From Sphingomonas sp. Leaf230 (lineage in GTDB: Bacteria; Pseudomonadota; Alphaproteobacteria; Sphingomonadales; Sphingomonadaceae): a DNA stretch of 64,000 nucleotides. The stretch's first letter is position 1. Every line of letters starts with the position of its first letter. The notes beneath the pieces are model-generated. The model worked only from the letters and a program-made list of their open reading frames with translations, was not told where the DNA came from and did no database searches. The stretch is taken from NCBI RefSeq assembly GCF_001421745.1, contig NZ_LMKW01000012.1, forward strand, positions 177,035-241,034. Direction: 5' to 3'. This document shows, piece by piece, positions 38,385 to 47,485 of this stretch. The translations under genes were made by a program, and so were the position numbers.

Positions 38385-39383
38385 ATGATATCGACCGACC
38401 AGGCACTCGCAGACCTTGGCTGGACTGCGCATTTCGCGGACCAGCTTGCCGAAGATGAGCAGCAATATTGCCACCCTGTCCGCGTGATGGCGGTGCACCG
38501 CGGCAAGATCGCGGTGTCCGGCGCCAAATCGGACGGTTTCGTCTCACCCTATATCGCAGGCGCGCAGCCCGAGGACGATCACCCTACGGTCGGCGACTGG
38601 CTGCTGATCGACGATCGCACGCAGGAGGCGACGCGAGTCCTTCGCCGGATGAACCTATTCAAGCGACGCTCACCGGCCGATCCGCGGAAAGATCAAATGA
38701 TCGCCGCCAATGTCGACACCGTCTTCATCGTCGCATCGTGCAACCAGGATTTCAGCATCGCCCGGCTCGAGCGCTATCTCGTGCTGGCGCGCGAGGTGGG
38801 GGTGCCACCGGTCGTCGTCCTCACCAAGGCCGACCTGACCGACACGCCCGAGGAGTTCGCGGCCGCTGCGCGCGCGATCGAACCGGGATTGCTCGTCGAA
38901 ACCGTCGACGGACGCGACCGGGCGGACGTCAAGCGGTTGGCGGCATGGTGCGGGCCCGGCAAGACCGTCGCGTTCCTCGGCTCGTCCGGTGTCGGCAAAT
39001 CCACGCTCGTCAACGCGTTGCGGGGATCGGACAGCATCGGAACGCAGGCGGTGCGGGGCAAGGACGGTACCGGCCGCCACACGACGACGGTGCGCGAGAT
39101 GCACCGGCTCGACCAGGGCGGCTGGCTGCTCGACCTTCCCGGTATGCGCGAACTGCAATTGTCGGAGGCCGCGACCGGGCTGGCCGAGGTGTTCGACGAT
39201 ATCGCGCTGCTCGCGCAGGAGTGTCGGTTCGCCGATTGTTCGCACGGGGTGGAGCCGGGGTGCGCGATCCAGGCGGCGATCGCGGCAGGGGCGCTGGCGC
39301 CTGACCGCTTCGAACGCTGGCGCAAGCTCAACGCCGAGGAAAACGGCGCCGCGTCACGGCTGACGAAGCGTCGGACGCGGTAA
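38385..39383 (+). CDS. rsgA: Ribosome small-subunit-dependent GTPase RsgA
   Basis: A 332-residue circularly permuted GTPase that checks 30S maturation. Domain order: OB fold with HRGKIAVSG, GTPase with G4-like LTKADL before G1 GSSGVGKSTLVNAL and G3 DLPGMREL (the permuted order), and a C-terminal zinc domain with CRFADCSHGVEPGC. Family length normal. ATG 38385 begins the protein 155 nt after the tRNA-Ser; transcribed in the same direction. Confidence 0.97.
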   Translation: MISTDQALADLGWTAHFADQLAEDEQQYCHPVRVMAVHRGKIAVSGAKSDGFVSPYIAGAQPEDDHPTVGDWLLIDDRTQEATRVLRRMNLFKRRSPADPRKDQMIAANVDTVFIVASCNQDFSIARLERYLVLAREVGVPPVVVLTKADLTDTPEEFAAAARAIEPGLLVETVDGRDRADVKRLAAWCGPGKTVAFLGSSGVGKSTLVNALRGSDSIGTQAVRGKDGTGRHTTTVREMHRLDQGGWLLDLPGMRELQLSEAATGLAEVFDDIALLAQECRFADCSHGVEPGCAIQAAIAAGALAPDRFERWRKLNAEENGAASRLTKRRTR

Positions 39384-39930
39384 CGCGCTCACCGCGCTTC
39401 GGCGTTTCCAAGCGATCGGGCGCGGTAGAGCATCAGGGCGCAGCATCGTTGCTGTACTGTCGAGGCTGCTGTGAAGCAGATCAAGATCTGACAGAGTATA
39501 GATCGCCGTGGTGAACTATGCCGGACAAGCAAACGCCCGGACCGTTGCCGATCCGGGCGCCTGCGTGACGATCGCTCGTCAGCCCCCATTTTTTTGCTCT
39601 CGCATCTCGTCTTGCGACGGAGCGGAAAAGCAGTCCCCGAACCACGGCCGTTGCCTGTGTCTCAGCGAGTTTGTTGCTAGTTATGTCCGTGGATTTTGTC
39701 ACGGTCTTTGCGCGGGGCGGCTCACGATTGAACTGGGCCTGTGGCGATTACGCAACAGACCAATCTAGACACTTCCGGATCGGGACTGACCCGGCCCTGC
39801 ACGAGGGGGGCGTCGCACGCCGAGCGCACCGCCACGCACCGGCCTCAGAGCCAGCCCCGACAGTTGCCTCGCAACGGGCCGCGTCCTAGAGCCGCTGCAC
39901 TCTATCCCTAACGATCGAACCTGGCCGCCC
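39384..39930. other. 547-bp intergenic region without a recognisable gene
   Basis: Contains two hairpins: CGCCCGGA/TCCGGGCG at 39535-39560 and TGACGA/TCGTCA near 39565-39580, the second followed by a run of seven T (39590-39596). The hairpins may terminate rsgA or an unannotated small RNA. Short open frames here lack family features or ribosome-binding sites. The rest shows no palindromic repeat of families A-H, unlike most gaps in the window. Confidence 0.5.
39535..39597 (+). terminator. Double hairpin with T-run
   Basis: Hairpin CGCCCGGA/TCCGGGCG and then TGACGA/TCGTCA, ending in a T7 tract about 10 nt after the second stem. Orientation fits termination of rightward transcription from rsgA or of a small transcript in the gap. 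Confidence 0.5.
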
Positions 39931-41181
39931 ATGATCCTGTCCCGCTACGAACGGATGATAGCCCGCCGCTATCTGCTGCCGGGCAAGGGCGAGGCGTTCA
40001 TCTTCCTCGTCGCCTCGATCAGCCTAGTCGCGGTCATGCTTGGCGTCGCCGCGCTGGTGATCGTGATGAGCGTGATGAACGGCTTTCGCGCCGAGCTGTT
40101 CGACAAGATCGTCGGACTCAACGGCCATGCGGTGGTGCAGGGCGTCGGCAACCGGCTCCCCGACTGGCGCGAGATCGTCGCGCAGGCGCAGAAGACGCCG
40201 GGCGTCACCAGCGCGCTGCCGCTGATCGAACAGCCGCTCGCCGCCACCTATAACGGCCGTGCCGAGGCGGTGCTGGTGCGCGGAATGCGCGTCGACGACA
40301 TCCGCCGCAATTCGACGATCAGCAACAAGGTGATCATGGGCTCGCTCCAGTCGATCACGCAAGGGTCCGGCCGCATCGCGATCGGCTCGCGCCTTGCCGA
40401 ATCGCTCGGTGCGCAGGTCGGTTCGGAGATTTCGCTGTTCAGCCCGCAAGGGCAGACGACGCCGTTCGGCACCGTGCCGCGGATCGTCAGCTATACGGTC
40501 GGCGCGATCTTCGAGATCGGCGTCTATGATTACGACAAGGCGTACATCATCATGCCGATCGAGGATGCGCAGACGCTCCTCCTGATGGGCGACGCGGCCG
40601 GCATGGTCGAGCTGAAGACGGTCGATGCGGACAAGGTCGGCGAAATCCTTAAGCCGCTCGCCGACAAGATCGGCGGCAACGCGGTGATCGCCGATTGGCG
40701 GACGATGAACGCGCAGCTGTTCGAGGCACTCGCGGTCGAGCGCGTCGCGATGTTCACCGTGCTGTCGATCATCATCCTGGTCGCGGTGTTCAACATCCTC
40801 TCGTCGCTGATCATGCTGGTCCGCGCCAAGACCCGCGACATCGCGATCCTGCGAACGATGGGCGCGACGCGCGGCTCGATGATGCGGATCTTCATCGTCG
40901 TCGGCACGACCATCGGCGCTCTCGGCACGGTCGCGGGGCTCGTGCTCGGCTTCATCTTCCTGTTCTACCGGCAAGGCGTCGTGAACTTCGTCCAGCTCGT
41001 CACCGGTCAGAACCTGTGGGATCCGTCGATCCGCTATCTGACCGAACTCCCGTCGAAGACCGACCCGGTCGAGATCGTCGTGATCGCGCTGATGGCGCTC
41101 GTCTTCAGCTTCCTCGCAACGCTCTATCCGGCCTGGAAAGCGGCGAGTACCGACCCCGTGCAGGTGCTGCGTTATGAATGA
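39931..41181 (+). CDS. lolC: Lipoprotein-releasing ABC transporter permease LolC/LolE
   Basis: A 416-residue permease of the LolCDE complex, which extracts lipoproteins from the inner membrane. Architecture: one N-terminal TM (AFIFLVASISLVAVMLGVAALVIVMSVMNGF), a large MacB-like periplasmic domain (about residues 50-270) and three C-terminal TM segments, with the FtsX-type loop MLVRAKTRDIAILRTMGA. A single LolC/E-type permease next to lolD is common in alphaproteobacteria. It overlaps lolD by 8 nt. Confidence 0.95.
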   Translation: MILSRYERMIARRYLLPGKGEAFIFLVASISLVAVMLGVAALVIVMSVMNGFRAELFDKIVGLNGHAVVQGVGNRLPDWREIVAQAQKTPGVTSALPLIEQPLAATYNGRAEAVLVRGMRVDDIRRNSTISNKVIMGSLQSITQGSGRIAIGSRLAESLGAQVGSEISLFSPQGQTTPFGTVPRIVSYTVGAIFEIGVYDYDKAYIIMPIEDAQTLLLMGDAAGMVELKTVDADKVGEILKPLADKIGGNAVIADWRTMNAQLFEALAVERVAMFTVLSIIILVAVFNILSSLIMLVRAKTRDIAILRTMGATRGSMMRIFIVVGTTIGALGTVAGLVLGFIFLFYRQGVVNFVQLVTGQNLWDPSIRYLTELPSKTDPVEIVVIALMALVFSFLATLYPAWKAASTDPVQVLRYE

Positions 41182-41887
41182 AGGCCTCAAAATCGATCGC
41201 CAGATCGAGAAGTTCGACGATTATGTCCTCCAGACCAGCGGTCTCACCAAGAGCTTCACGCAGGGTGGCGCGACGATCGACGTGCTGCGCGGCGTCGACC
41301 TCGCGATCGCGCCGGGCGAGATCGTCGCGCTGCTCGGGCCGTCGGGCTCGGGCAAGTCGACGCTGTTGCAAGCCGTGGGCCTGCTCGAGGGTGGCTTCCA
41401 GGGATCGATCAGAATCGCCGGCACCGAGGCAGCCAAGCTCAACGCGCACGAACGGACCGTGGTGCGCCGCGACAGCCTCGGCTTCGTCTATCAGTTCCAC
41501 CACCTCCTGCCGGACTTCAACGCGACCGAGAACGTCGTCCTCCCGCAGCTCGTCCACGGCGCGACGCGGATCGAGGCGGACAGGCGGGCAGCGGAATTGC
41601 TGACCCAACTCGGCCTCGGCCACCGCCTGACGCACCGCCCAAGCCAGCTCTCCGGTGGCGAGCAACAGCGCGTCGCGGTCGCCCGCGCGCTCGCCAACAA
41701 GCCCGCCCTGGTGCTCGCGGACGAACCGACCGGCAACCTCGACGAACACACCGCCGACATCGTCTTCGCCGAGTTCATCCGCCTGGTCCGCGAACAGGGC
41801 ACCGCGGCGGTGGTCGCGACGCACAACGAGCGGCTCGCGGCGCGCATGGACCGCGTGCTGCGGCTGCACGAGGGAAGGCTGGCATGA
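41174..41887 (+). CDS. lolD: Lipoprotein-releasing ABC transporter ATPase LolD
   Basis: A 237-residue ABC ATPase. Walker A is GPSGSGKST (about residues 56-64), Q-loop FVYQFHHLLPDF, signature LSGGEQQRVAVARAL, Walker B ALVLADEPTGNLD and the H-loop His in VVATHN. The QFHHLLPDF stretch is the typical LolD feature. The start ATG 41174 lies inside the end of lolC, so translation is coupled. Confidence 0.97.
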   Translation: MNEGLKIDRQIEKFDDYVLQTSGLTKSFTQGGATIDVLRGVDLAIAPGEIVALLGPSGSGKSTLLQAVGLLEGGFQGSIRIAGTEAAKLNAHERTVVRRDSLGFVYQFHHLLPDFNATENVVLPQLVHGATRIEADRRAAELLTQLGLGHRLTHRPSQLSGGEQQRVAVARALANKPALVLADEPTGNLDEHTADIVFAEFIRLVREQGTAAVVATHNERLAARMDRVLRLHEGRLA

Positions 41888-42480
41888 TCTGGGGCGAGAC
41901 GCCGACGCTCACCGGGCGTCACGTCACGCTCCGCCCGCTGGTCGCCGACGACATGGATTCGCTCGTCGCGGCCGCGTCGGCGGACAACCTCTGGGACACA
42001 TTCTACGCCAACGTGTCGATGATGAAGGCGCCCGACCGCTGGCTCGCCGCGGCGTTGCGCGAGCAGGACTTCGGGCGGGCGCGACTGTTTGCGGTGGTGG
42101 CCGGCGGGACCGTCGTCGGCACCACGCGCTTCATGCGGATGAACGAGGGCAACAAGCGACTCGAAATCGGCGGCACCTTCTACGCCAAGTCCGTGCAGCG
42201 CACCGGCGTCAACACCGAGGCCAAGCTGATGCTGCTGACCCACGCGTTCAACGCCCTCGGCTGCGAATGCGTCCAGATCCGCACCGATTCGCTCAACAAG
42301 CGGTCGCAAGCCGCGATTGAACGCCTCGGCGCCAAGTGCGACGGCGTGTTGCGCGGGCACCAAGTGATGGCCGACGGCCGCTTGCGCGACACCGTCGTCT
42401 ACAGCATCCTCCGCCACGAATGGCCCGGCGTGCGTCAGAACCTGGCGTATCTGCTCGCGCGAAACGAGGACCGCCCATGA
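41884..42480 (+). CDS. GNAT family N-acetyltransferase
   Basis: A 198-residue RimJ/RimL-like acetyltransferase. N-terminal TGRHVTLRPLVADDMDSL, the central strand RLEIGGTFYAKSVQRTGVNTEAKLML (acetyl-CoA region, in parts) and IRTDSLNKRSQAAIERLGAK follow the family. It overlaps lolD by 4 nt and the glutathione peroxidase gene by 4 nt, so it is in the middle of a lolC-lolD-GNAT-gpx operon. Substrate unknown. Confidence 0.9.
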   Translation: MIWGETPTLTGRHVTLRPLVADDMDSLVAAASADNLWDTFYANVSMMKAPDRWLAAALREQDFGRARLFAVVAGGTVVGTTRFMRMNEGNKRLEIGGTFYAKSVQRTGVNTEAKLMLLTHAFNALGCECVQIRTDSLNKRSQAAIERLGAKCDGVLRGHQVMADGRLRDTVVYSILRHEWPGVRQNLAYLLARNEDRP

Positions 42481-42956
42481 CCGCGATCACCGACTTCACC
42501 GTAAAAAACGCCGACGGCACAGCGACTTCGCTCGAACTTTACCGCGGCAAGGTGCTGTTGATCGTCAACACCGCCTCGAAATGCGGCTTCACCCCCCAAT
42601 ATGACGGCCTCGAAGCACTCCATCGTGACTATGCCGATCGGGGTTTCGAAGTCCTCGCGTTCCCGTGCAACCAGTTTGGCGGGCAGGAACCCGGCGACGC
42701 GGCGGAGATCGCCAATTTCTGCACGCTGACCTACGACGTGACGTTCCCGGTCTTCGCGAAGATCGACGTCAACGGGGCAGGGGCCGACCCGCTGTTCGAG
42801 CGGCTGAAGTCCGACGCGCCGGGCGTGCTCGGGTCGAAGGCGATCAAGTGGAACTTCACCAAGTTCCTTGTCGGTCGCGATGGGGCGGTGGTGGACCGCT
42901 ACGCCCCGACGACCAAGCCCGAGGACATCCGCAAGGATATCGAGAAGCTGCTCTAA
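42477..42956 (+). CDS. Glutathione peroxidase family protein (Cys type)
   Basis: A 159-residue GPx-like thiol peroxidase of the thioredoxin fold. Peroxidatic C36 is in NTASKCGFTPQ; the catalytic Gln is in FPCNQFGGQEPG and the Trp/Asn in KWNFTKFLV. The residue is Cys, not selenocysteine. Many such bacterial enzymes use thioredoxin instead of glutathione. Last gene of the lolC-lolD operon, followed by two repeats. Confidence 0.93.
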   Translation: MTAITDFTVKNADGTATSLELYRGKVLLIVNTASKCGFTPQYDGLEALHRDYADRGFEVLAFPCNQFGGQEPGDAAEIANFCTLTYDVTFPVFAKIDVNGAGADPLFERLKSDAPGVLGSKAIKWNFTKFLVGRDGAVVDRYAPTTKPEDIRKDIEKLL

Positions 42957-42980
42957 CCCACAGGGGCACCACCCCACACC

Positions 42981-43086
42981 ACCACCCCGGCGAAGGCCGG
43001 GGCCCAATTGGGGGACGGCGGTGAAGACCGCTGCGCTCCGTTACTGCAACCTCACCAATTGGGCCCCGGCCTTCGCCGGGGTGGCG
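42981..43086. repeat. Palindromic repeat, family B copy 3
   Basis: Arms ACCACCCCGGCGAAGGCCGG and CCGGCCTTCGCCGGGGTGGC, with GGCCCAATTG/CAATTGGGCC inside. A family A copy follows at 43126. Confidence 0.92.
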
Positions 43087-43125
43087 CTTTCTCGCGAGGA
43101 GAGGCCAAGCATCCCAACGTAGCGT

Positions 43126-43180
43126 GTTCCCCCGCGAAGGCGGGGGCCCAGACTGGACTCCCGCCTTCGCGGGAGAACAA
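43126..43180. repeat. Palindromic repeat, family A copy 5
   Basis: Arms CCCCCGCGAAGGCGGGGG and CTCCCGCCTTCGCGGGAG around GCCCAGACTGGA, ending GAGAACAAC. Lies next to family B copy 3 between convergent genes. Confidence 0.92.
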
Positions 43181-43197
43181 CCAGTTCGCGGGGAAAG

Positions 43198-43791
43198 TCA
43201 GGCGGTCACCGAAAACGCCGGTGCGCCCTTCTTGTGCGCGAGGGCCGAAGCAACCGAAGTCACCCCGCCAAACAGGAAGCTGATCCCCAGCACATACCCC
43301 GGCAACGTCAACGCCGACCAAGGCAGCGTCGCCAACACGATCACCGCCAGCAGTATATTCACAACACCAAGCGCGATCATCAGCCCCTTGCCGCGCCGAA
43401 ACCGCGCCCCAAGCCCGATCTCCAGCGCCCCACGCACACCCAGCCAAACCGCAATCAGCAACGTCAGCGATATGGCCCCCGTCGCAGGCTCGAACGCCAT
43501 GATCAGCCCGATTACCAGCGACACCAGCCCAAACCCGATCGCATAGCCGCGCCCCTCATGCCCCTTGCCGGCAAGTCCCGACACGATCGACACGATCCCG
43601 GCGGCAATCAGGAACGCCCCGATCACCAGAGTCGCGGCATAGGTCGCGGAAAACGGCGACGCGAACGCCATGATCCCGAGCACCACCGACAACACGCCAT
43701 ACGCCAGGATCCACCCCCAGCCCGCGCCCGCACGCGGCGTTCCCGCAGCCGTGGTTTCGGTATCGGCAAAGTGCCCGCGTGGATCGGTCAT
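43198..43791 (-). CDS. HdeD/DUF308 family membrane protein
   Basis: A 197-residue protein with about six transmembrane helices, beginning WGWILAYGVLSVVLGIMAF, and internal repeats of the DUF308/HdeD type (GYAIGFGLVSLVIGLIMAF and GKGLMIALGVVNILLAVIVLA). ATG 43791 is chosen for GGGAG 8 nt upstream. E. coli HdeD belongs to an acid-resistance island, but the function of the family is not defined. Divergent from dnaE. Confidence 0.88.
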   Translation of the reverse strand: MTDPRGHFADTETTAAGTPRAGAGWGWILAYGVLSVVLGIMAFASPFSATYAATLVIGAFLIAAGIVSIVSGLAGKGHEGRGYAIGFGLVSLVIGLIMAFEPATGAISLTLLIAVWLGVRGALEIGLGARFRRGKGLMIALGVVNILLAVIVLATLPWSALTLPGYVLGISFLFGGVTSVASALAHKKGAPAFSVTA

Positions 43792-43897
43792 GTAGAATGC
43801 TCCCAGAAGTCCCCGCCGCAACGGCTCGTCGTGTCCGCAGTTCCGATCGGACTCATCCCGGCTGGTCGAATCACGCTGCAGCGCCTACCTCCGGTCG

Positions 43898-46800
43898 ATG
43901 CATTCCGGTTACGTCCCCCTCCGCGTTTTCTCCTGCTACACCATGCTCGACGGCGCCATCGATCCGAAAGCGATCGCCAAGCAGGCGCGCGCGCTTGGCT
44001 TTCCCGCCGCCGCGCTGACCGATCGCAACGGGCTCTACGCCGCGATGGCCTATTCGGACGCCGCCAAGAAGGACGGTGTCCAGCCGATCATTGGCGTCAT
44101 GCTCGGCGTCGGCCGCCCCGACATGCCCGACGGCGTCGCGACGCAGTTCGACTGGCTCGCGCTCTACGCGCAGAACATGACCGGCTACGACAATCTCTGC
44201 GCGCTCGTCTCGATGGCGCATCTCGATCGCCCGATCGAGATGCCCGCGCACGTCGATTTCGCCGCGCTCGAACGCCACACCGACGGCTTGATCGCGCTGA
44301 CCGCAGGCGGCGAAGGCGGTCTCGCCCGCCTGTTCGCGGAAGGCCAGCCCGCCCGCGCCCGCGCTTACCTGGACCGCCTGCAAGGCCTGTTCGGCGACCG
44401 CCTCTACATCGAACTCTCGCGCCGCAACGACGCGATCGAAACGGCGGCCGAAGCCGACCTCATCGACATCGCCTACGAGCGCAACCTGCCGCTGGTCGCG
44501 ACCAACCCGTGCTGCTTCACCGAGAGCGCGTTCGGCGATGCGCACGACGCCATGCTCTGCATCGCGCACTCGACCTATGTCGAGACCGAGGACCGCATCC
44601 GCAGTTGCCCCGAAGCCTGGATGAAGCCGGCCAAGGTGATGCACGAGATGTTCGCCGACCTGCCCGAGGCGATCGCCAACACGCTCGTCGTCGCACAGCG
44701 CTGCGCGGTGATGGCGCCGTACCGCAAACCGATCCTCCCCAGCCTCGCCGGCGATATCGAGGGCGAGGCAAAGCTCCTCCGCGACGACGCCGAGGCCGGT
44801 CTCGAAGCGCGTCTCGCGCGCATCACCGAACTCCACGGTGAGGGAGAGGACGGCTGGCGCGACGTGTACCGCAAGCGGCTCGCGTTCGAGGTCGACGTGA
44901 TCGTCCAGATGGGCTTCCCCGGCTATTTCCTGATCGTCGCGGACTTCATCAAATGGGCGAAGGACCACGACATCCCCGTGGGCCCGGGCCGTGGCTCGGG
45001 CGCCGGCTCGGTCGTCGCCTGGTCGCTGACGATCACGGATTTGGACCCGATCAAGCTCGGCCTGCTGTTCGAACGCTTCCTGAATCCAGAACGCGTGTCG
45101 ATGCCCGATTTCGACATCGATTTCTGCGAAACCCGCCGCGTCGAGGTGATCCGCTACGTCCAGGAGAAATACGGCCGCGACCAGGTCGCGCAGATCATCA
45201 CCTTCGGAAAGCTTAAGGCACGCGCCGTGCTCAAGGACACCGGCCGTGTGCTCCAAATGAGCTACGGCCAGATCGATCGTCTCGCGAAACTGGTCCCGAA
45301 CCATCCGACCGACCCCTGGACGCTGGAACGCGCGCTCAACGGCGTCGGGGAACTCGCGAAGGAATACGCCAACGACAACGGCGTCCGGAAACTCCTCGAT
45401 CTGGCGATGAAGCTGGAGGGCTTGCCCCGCCACTCGTCGACGCACGCCGCCGGCGTGGTGATCGGCGACCGGCCTTTGGCACAGCTCGTCCCGCTGTATC
45501 GCGACCCGCGCTCCGACATGCCCGTCACGCAGTTCGACATGAAATATGTCGAGGGTGCCGGCCTCGTGAAGTTCGATTTCCTCGGGCTGAAGACGCTGTC
45601 GGTGTTGCAGAAGGCGGTGCAACTGCTCGCCAAGCGCGGCATCGTCGTCGACCTCGACGCGCTCGAATGGGAAGATAAGCGCGTCTATGCGCTGCTCCAA
45701 AAGGGCGACACGGTCGGCGTGTTCCAGCTCGAGTCGGAGGGCATGCGCCGCACGCTGTCCGCCGTCCGCCCGTCCAATTTCGGCGACATCATCGCGCTCG
45801 TGTCGCTCTATCGACCGGGCCCGATGGACAACATCCCGTCGTTCGGCCGCCGCAAGAACGGCACCGAAGCAATCGACTATCCACACCCGCTGCTCGAACC
45901 GATCCTGTCGGAGACCTATGGGATCTTCGTCTACCAGGAACAGGTCATGCAGGCCGCGCAGGTCCTTGCCGGCTTCTCGCTGGGCGGCGCCGATCTGCTG
46001 CGCCGCGCGATGGGTAAGAAGGTGAAGGCCGAGATGGACGCGCAGCGCGCGGGGTTCGTCGAGGGTTGCCTGAGCGTCAACGGCATCAAGAAGGCCGAGG
46101 CGAACGCGCTGTTCGACTTGATCGACAAGTTCGCCGGCTACGGCTTCAACAAGAGCCACGCCGCTGCCTACGCGCTGCTCGCGTACCAGACCGCGTGGCT
46201 CAAGGCGCACCACCCGCACGAATTTTTCGCGGCCTCGATGTGCTACGACCTGCACCAGACCGACAAGCTCGCGATCTTCACCGACGACATGCGCCGGCTG
46301 GGAATCACGTCGCTGCCGCCGTGCATCAACGCGAGCCAGGCCGAGTTCGATGTCGAGGTTCTGCCTGACGTCGAGCTAGCGCCCGAACCAGAAGCTTGTT
46401 CACCCGCGAAGGCGGGTGCCCAGACTGGGTCCCCGCCTTCGCGGGGAAACAATCTGGCGGTTCGTTATGCGCTAGGCGCCCTCAAGAGCGTCGGCGAAGG
46501 CGCAATGGAAAAACTGATCGTCGAGCGCGTCCAGAACGGTCCGTTCGCCGGCCTCGACGATCTCGCCAAGCGAGTCGACCCGCGCCTGCTCAACAAGCGC
46601 CAGCTCGAAACGCTCGCCGCCGCCGGTGCCTTCGACGGCCTCGACCAGAACCGCGCCGGCATCCACGCCACCGCCGAGACGATCCTCGCGATCGCCGCAC
46701 GCACGCACGAACAGAAGACCAGCGGGCAGGGCGGCTTGTTCGGTGACGCCGAACCCGCGGGCGACGCGATCAAGCTTCCCCCCTCGGTCCGCTGGACGCT

Positions 46801-47467
46801 CAGCCAGCGCATGGATCAGGAGAAGGAAGCGTTCGGCTTCTATTTCTCCGCGCACCCGGTCGATCGCCATCGCCACATCGCGGTCAGCCACGGCGCCCGC
46901 GCCTACACCGCGCTGTCGGAGCTCAACATCCCCGACGACGGCAGCCGCGCCGGCGCGACGATGGCCGTGCTGGTCGAGGACGCGCGCTACCGCACGTCCG
47001 CACGCGGCAAGCGCTTCATGATGGCGCAATGCTCCGACGCCAGCGGCCAGTTCATGGCGACCTGCTTCGATGACCAAGTCTCGAAGGATCTCGAAGAGGC
47101 GGCCAAGGCCGGCGGCTGCGGACTAATCACCGTCGAGCTCGATCGTAAGCCCGGCGAGGACACGCCGCGCGTCAGCATCAAGCGTATCCAGCCGTTCGAA
47201 GGCCTCGCCAACCTCGCGCGTTTCCAGGTGGTCGTGACGATTTCTGACATGACCGCGTTCGCCGGCCTCGCCTCGCTGCTCGCCGAACATCGCGGCGCGC
47301 GCGGCGAGGTTCGCGTGCGTGCGCAACTGCCCGACGGCGAGGTCTGCATCCTGCTCGGCCGCGACTTCCTGCTCGACGGGGAGCTTGTCGAGCACATCGA
47401 GTCGTTGCACGGTGTCGCCAAGGTGGAGATGAAGACCTCGGAAACAAGGCTCGCTCTGGTCGGGTAA
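43898..47467 (+). CDS. dnaE: DNA polymerase III alpha subunit with a repeat-derived insertion
   Basis: The replicative polymerase, 1189 residues. Order: PHP domain (from HSGYVPLRVFSCYTMLDGA), palm with catalytic aspartates in MPDFDIDFCE (about residues 402-411), thumb/fingers, HhH region, and an OB-fold domain (starting near GATMAVLVEDARY). At about residues 833-852 a family A palindrome is translated in frame as CSPAKAGAQTGSPPSRGNN, between the PPCINASQAEFDVEV stretch and LAVRYALGALKSVGEGAME. Flanking motifs are intact, so the polymerase is probably functional. It lies alone, 18 nt before an acyl-CoA synthetase. Confidence 0.97.
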   Translation: MHSGYVPLRVFSCYTMLDGAIDPKAIAKQARALGFPAAALTDRNGLYAAMAYSDAAKKDGVQPIIGVMLGVGRPDMPDGVATQFDWLALYAQNMTGYDNLCALVSMAHLDRPIEMPAHVDFAALERHTDGLIALTAGGEGGLARLFAEGQPARARAYLDRLQGLFGDRLYIELSRRNDAIETAAEADLIDIAYERNLPLVATNPCCFTESAFGDAHDAMLCIAHSTYVETEDRIRSCPEAWMKPAKVMHEMFADLPEAIANTLVVAQRCAVMAPYRKPILPSLAGDIEGEAKLLRDDAEAGLEARLARITELHGEGEDGWRDVYRKRLAFEVDVIVQMGFPGYFLIVADFIKWAKDHDIPVGPGRGSGAGSVVAWSLTITDLDPIKLGLLFERFLNPERVSMPDFDIDFCETRRVEVIRYVQEKYGRDQVAQIITFGKLKARAVLKDTGRVLQMSYGQIDRLAKLVPNHPTDPWTLERALNGVGELAKEYANDNGVRKLLDLAMKLEGLPRHSSTHAAGVVIGDRPLAQLVPLYRDPRSDMPVTQFDMKYVEGAGLVKFDFLGLKTLSVLQKAVQLLAKRGIVVDLDALEWEDKRVYALLQKGDTVGVFQLESEGMRRTLSAVRPSNFGDIIALVSLYRPGPMDNIPSFGRRKNGTEAIDYPHPLLEPILSETYGIFVYQEQVMQAAQVLAGFSLGGADLLRRAMGKKVKAEMDAQRAGFVEGCLSVNGIKKAEANALFDLIDKFAGYGFNKSHAAAYALLAYQTAWLKAHHPHEFFAASMCYDLHQTDKLAIFTDDMRRLGITSLPPCINASQAEFDVEVLPDVELAPEPEACSPAKAGAQTGSPPSRGNNLAVRYALGALKSVGEGAMEKLIVERVQNGPFAGLDDLAKRVDPRLLNKRQLETLAAAGAFDGLDQNRAGIHATAETILAIAARTHEQKTSGQGGLFGDAEPAGDAIKLPPSVRWTLSQRMDQEKEAFGFYFSAHPVDRHRHIAVSHGARAYTALSELNIPDDGSRAGATMAVLVEDARYRTSARGKRFMMAQCSDASGQFMATCFDDQVSKDLEEAAKAGGCGLITVELDRKPGEDTPRVSIKRIQPFEGLANLARFQVVVTISDMTAFAGLASLLAEHRGARGEVRVRAQLPDGEVCILLGRDFLLDGELVEHIESLHGVAKVEMKTSETRLALVG
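46397..46452. repeat. Palindromic repeat, family A copy 6, inside dnaE
   Basis: Arms TGTTCACCCGCGAAGGCGGG and CCCGCCTTCGCGGGGAAACA around GTGCCCAGACTGGGTC. The element keeps the dnaE frame open and is about 95% like intergenic copies 2 and 4. It is stop-free in five of six frames. Confidence 0.93.
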
Positions 47468-47485
47468 CAGCTTGGGAGAGCATGA

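Noticed and set aside
39508..39768. An 86-codon open frame in the gap after rsgA
   Set aside because: It runs through the hairpins and T-run, and shows no domain or ribosome-binding site.
42477..42956. Selenoprotein glutathione peroxidase
   Set aside because: The active-site codon is a normal cysteine codon, with no in-frame TGA.
43871..46255. A 794-codon open frame on the minus strand opposite dnaE
   Set aside because: It is antisense to clear dnaE domains, lacks any recognisable motif, and arises from the high GC content.
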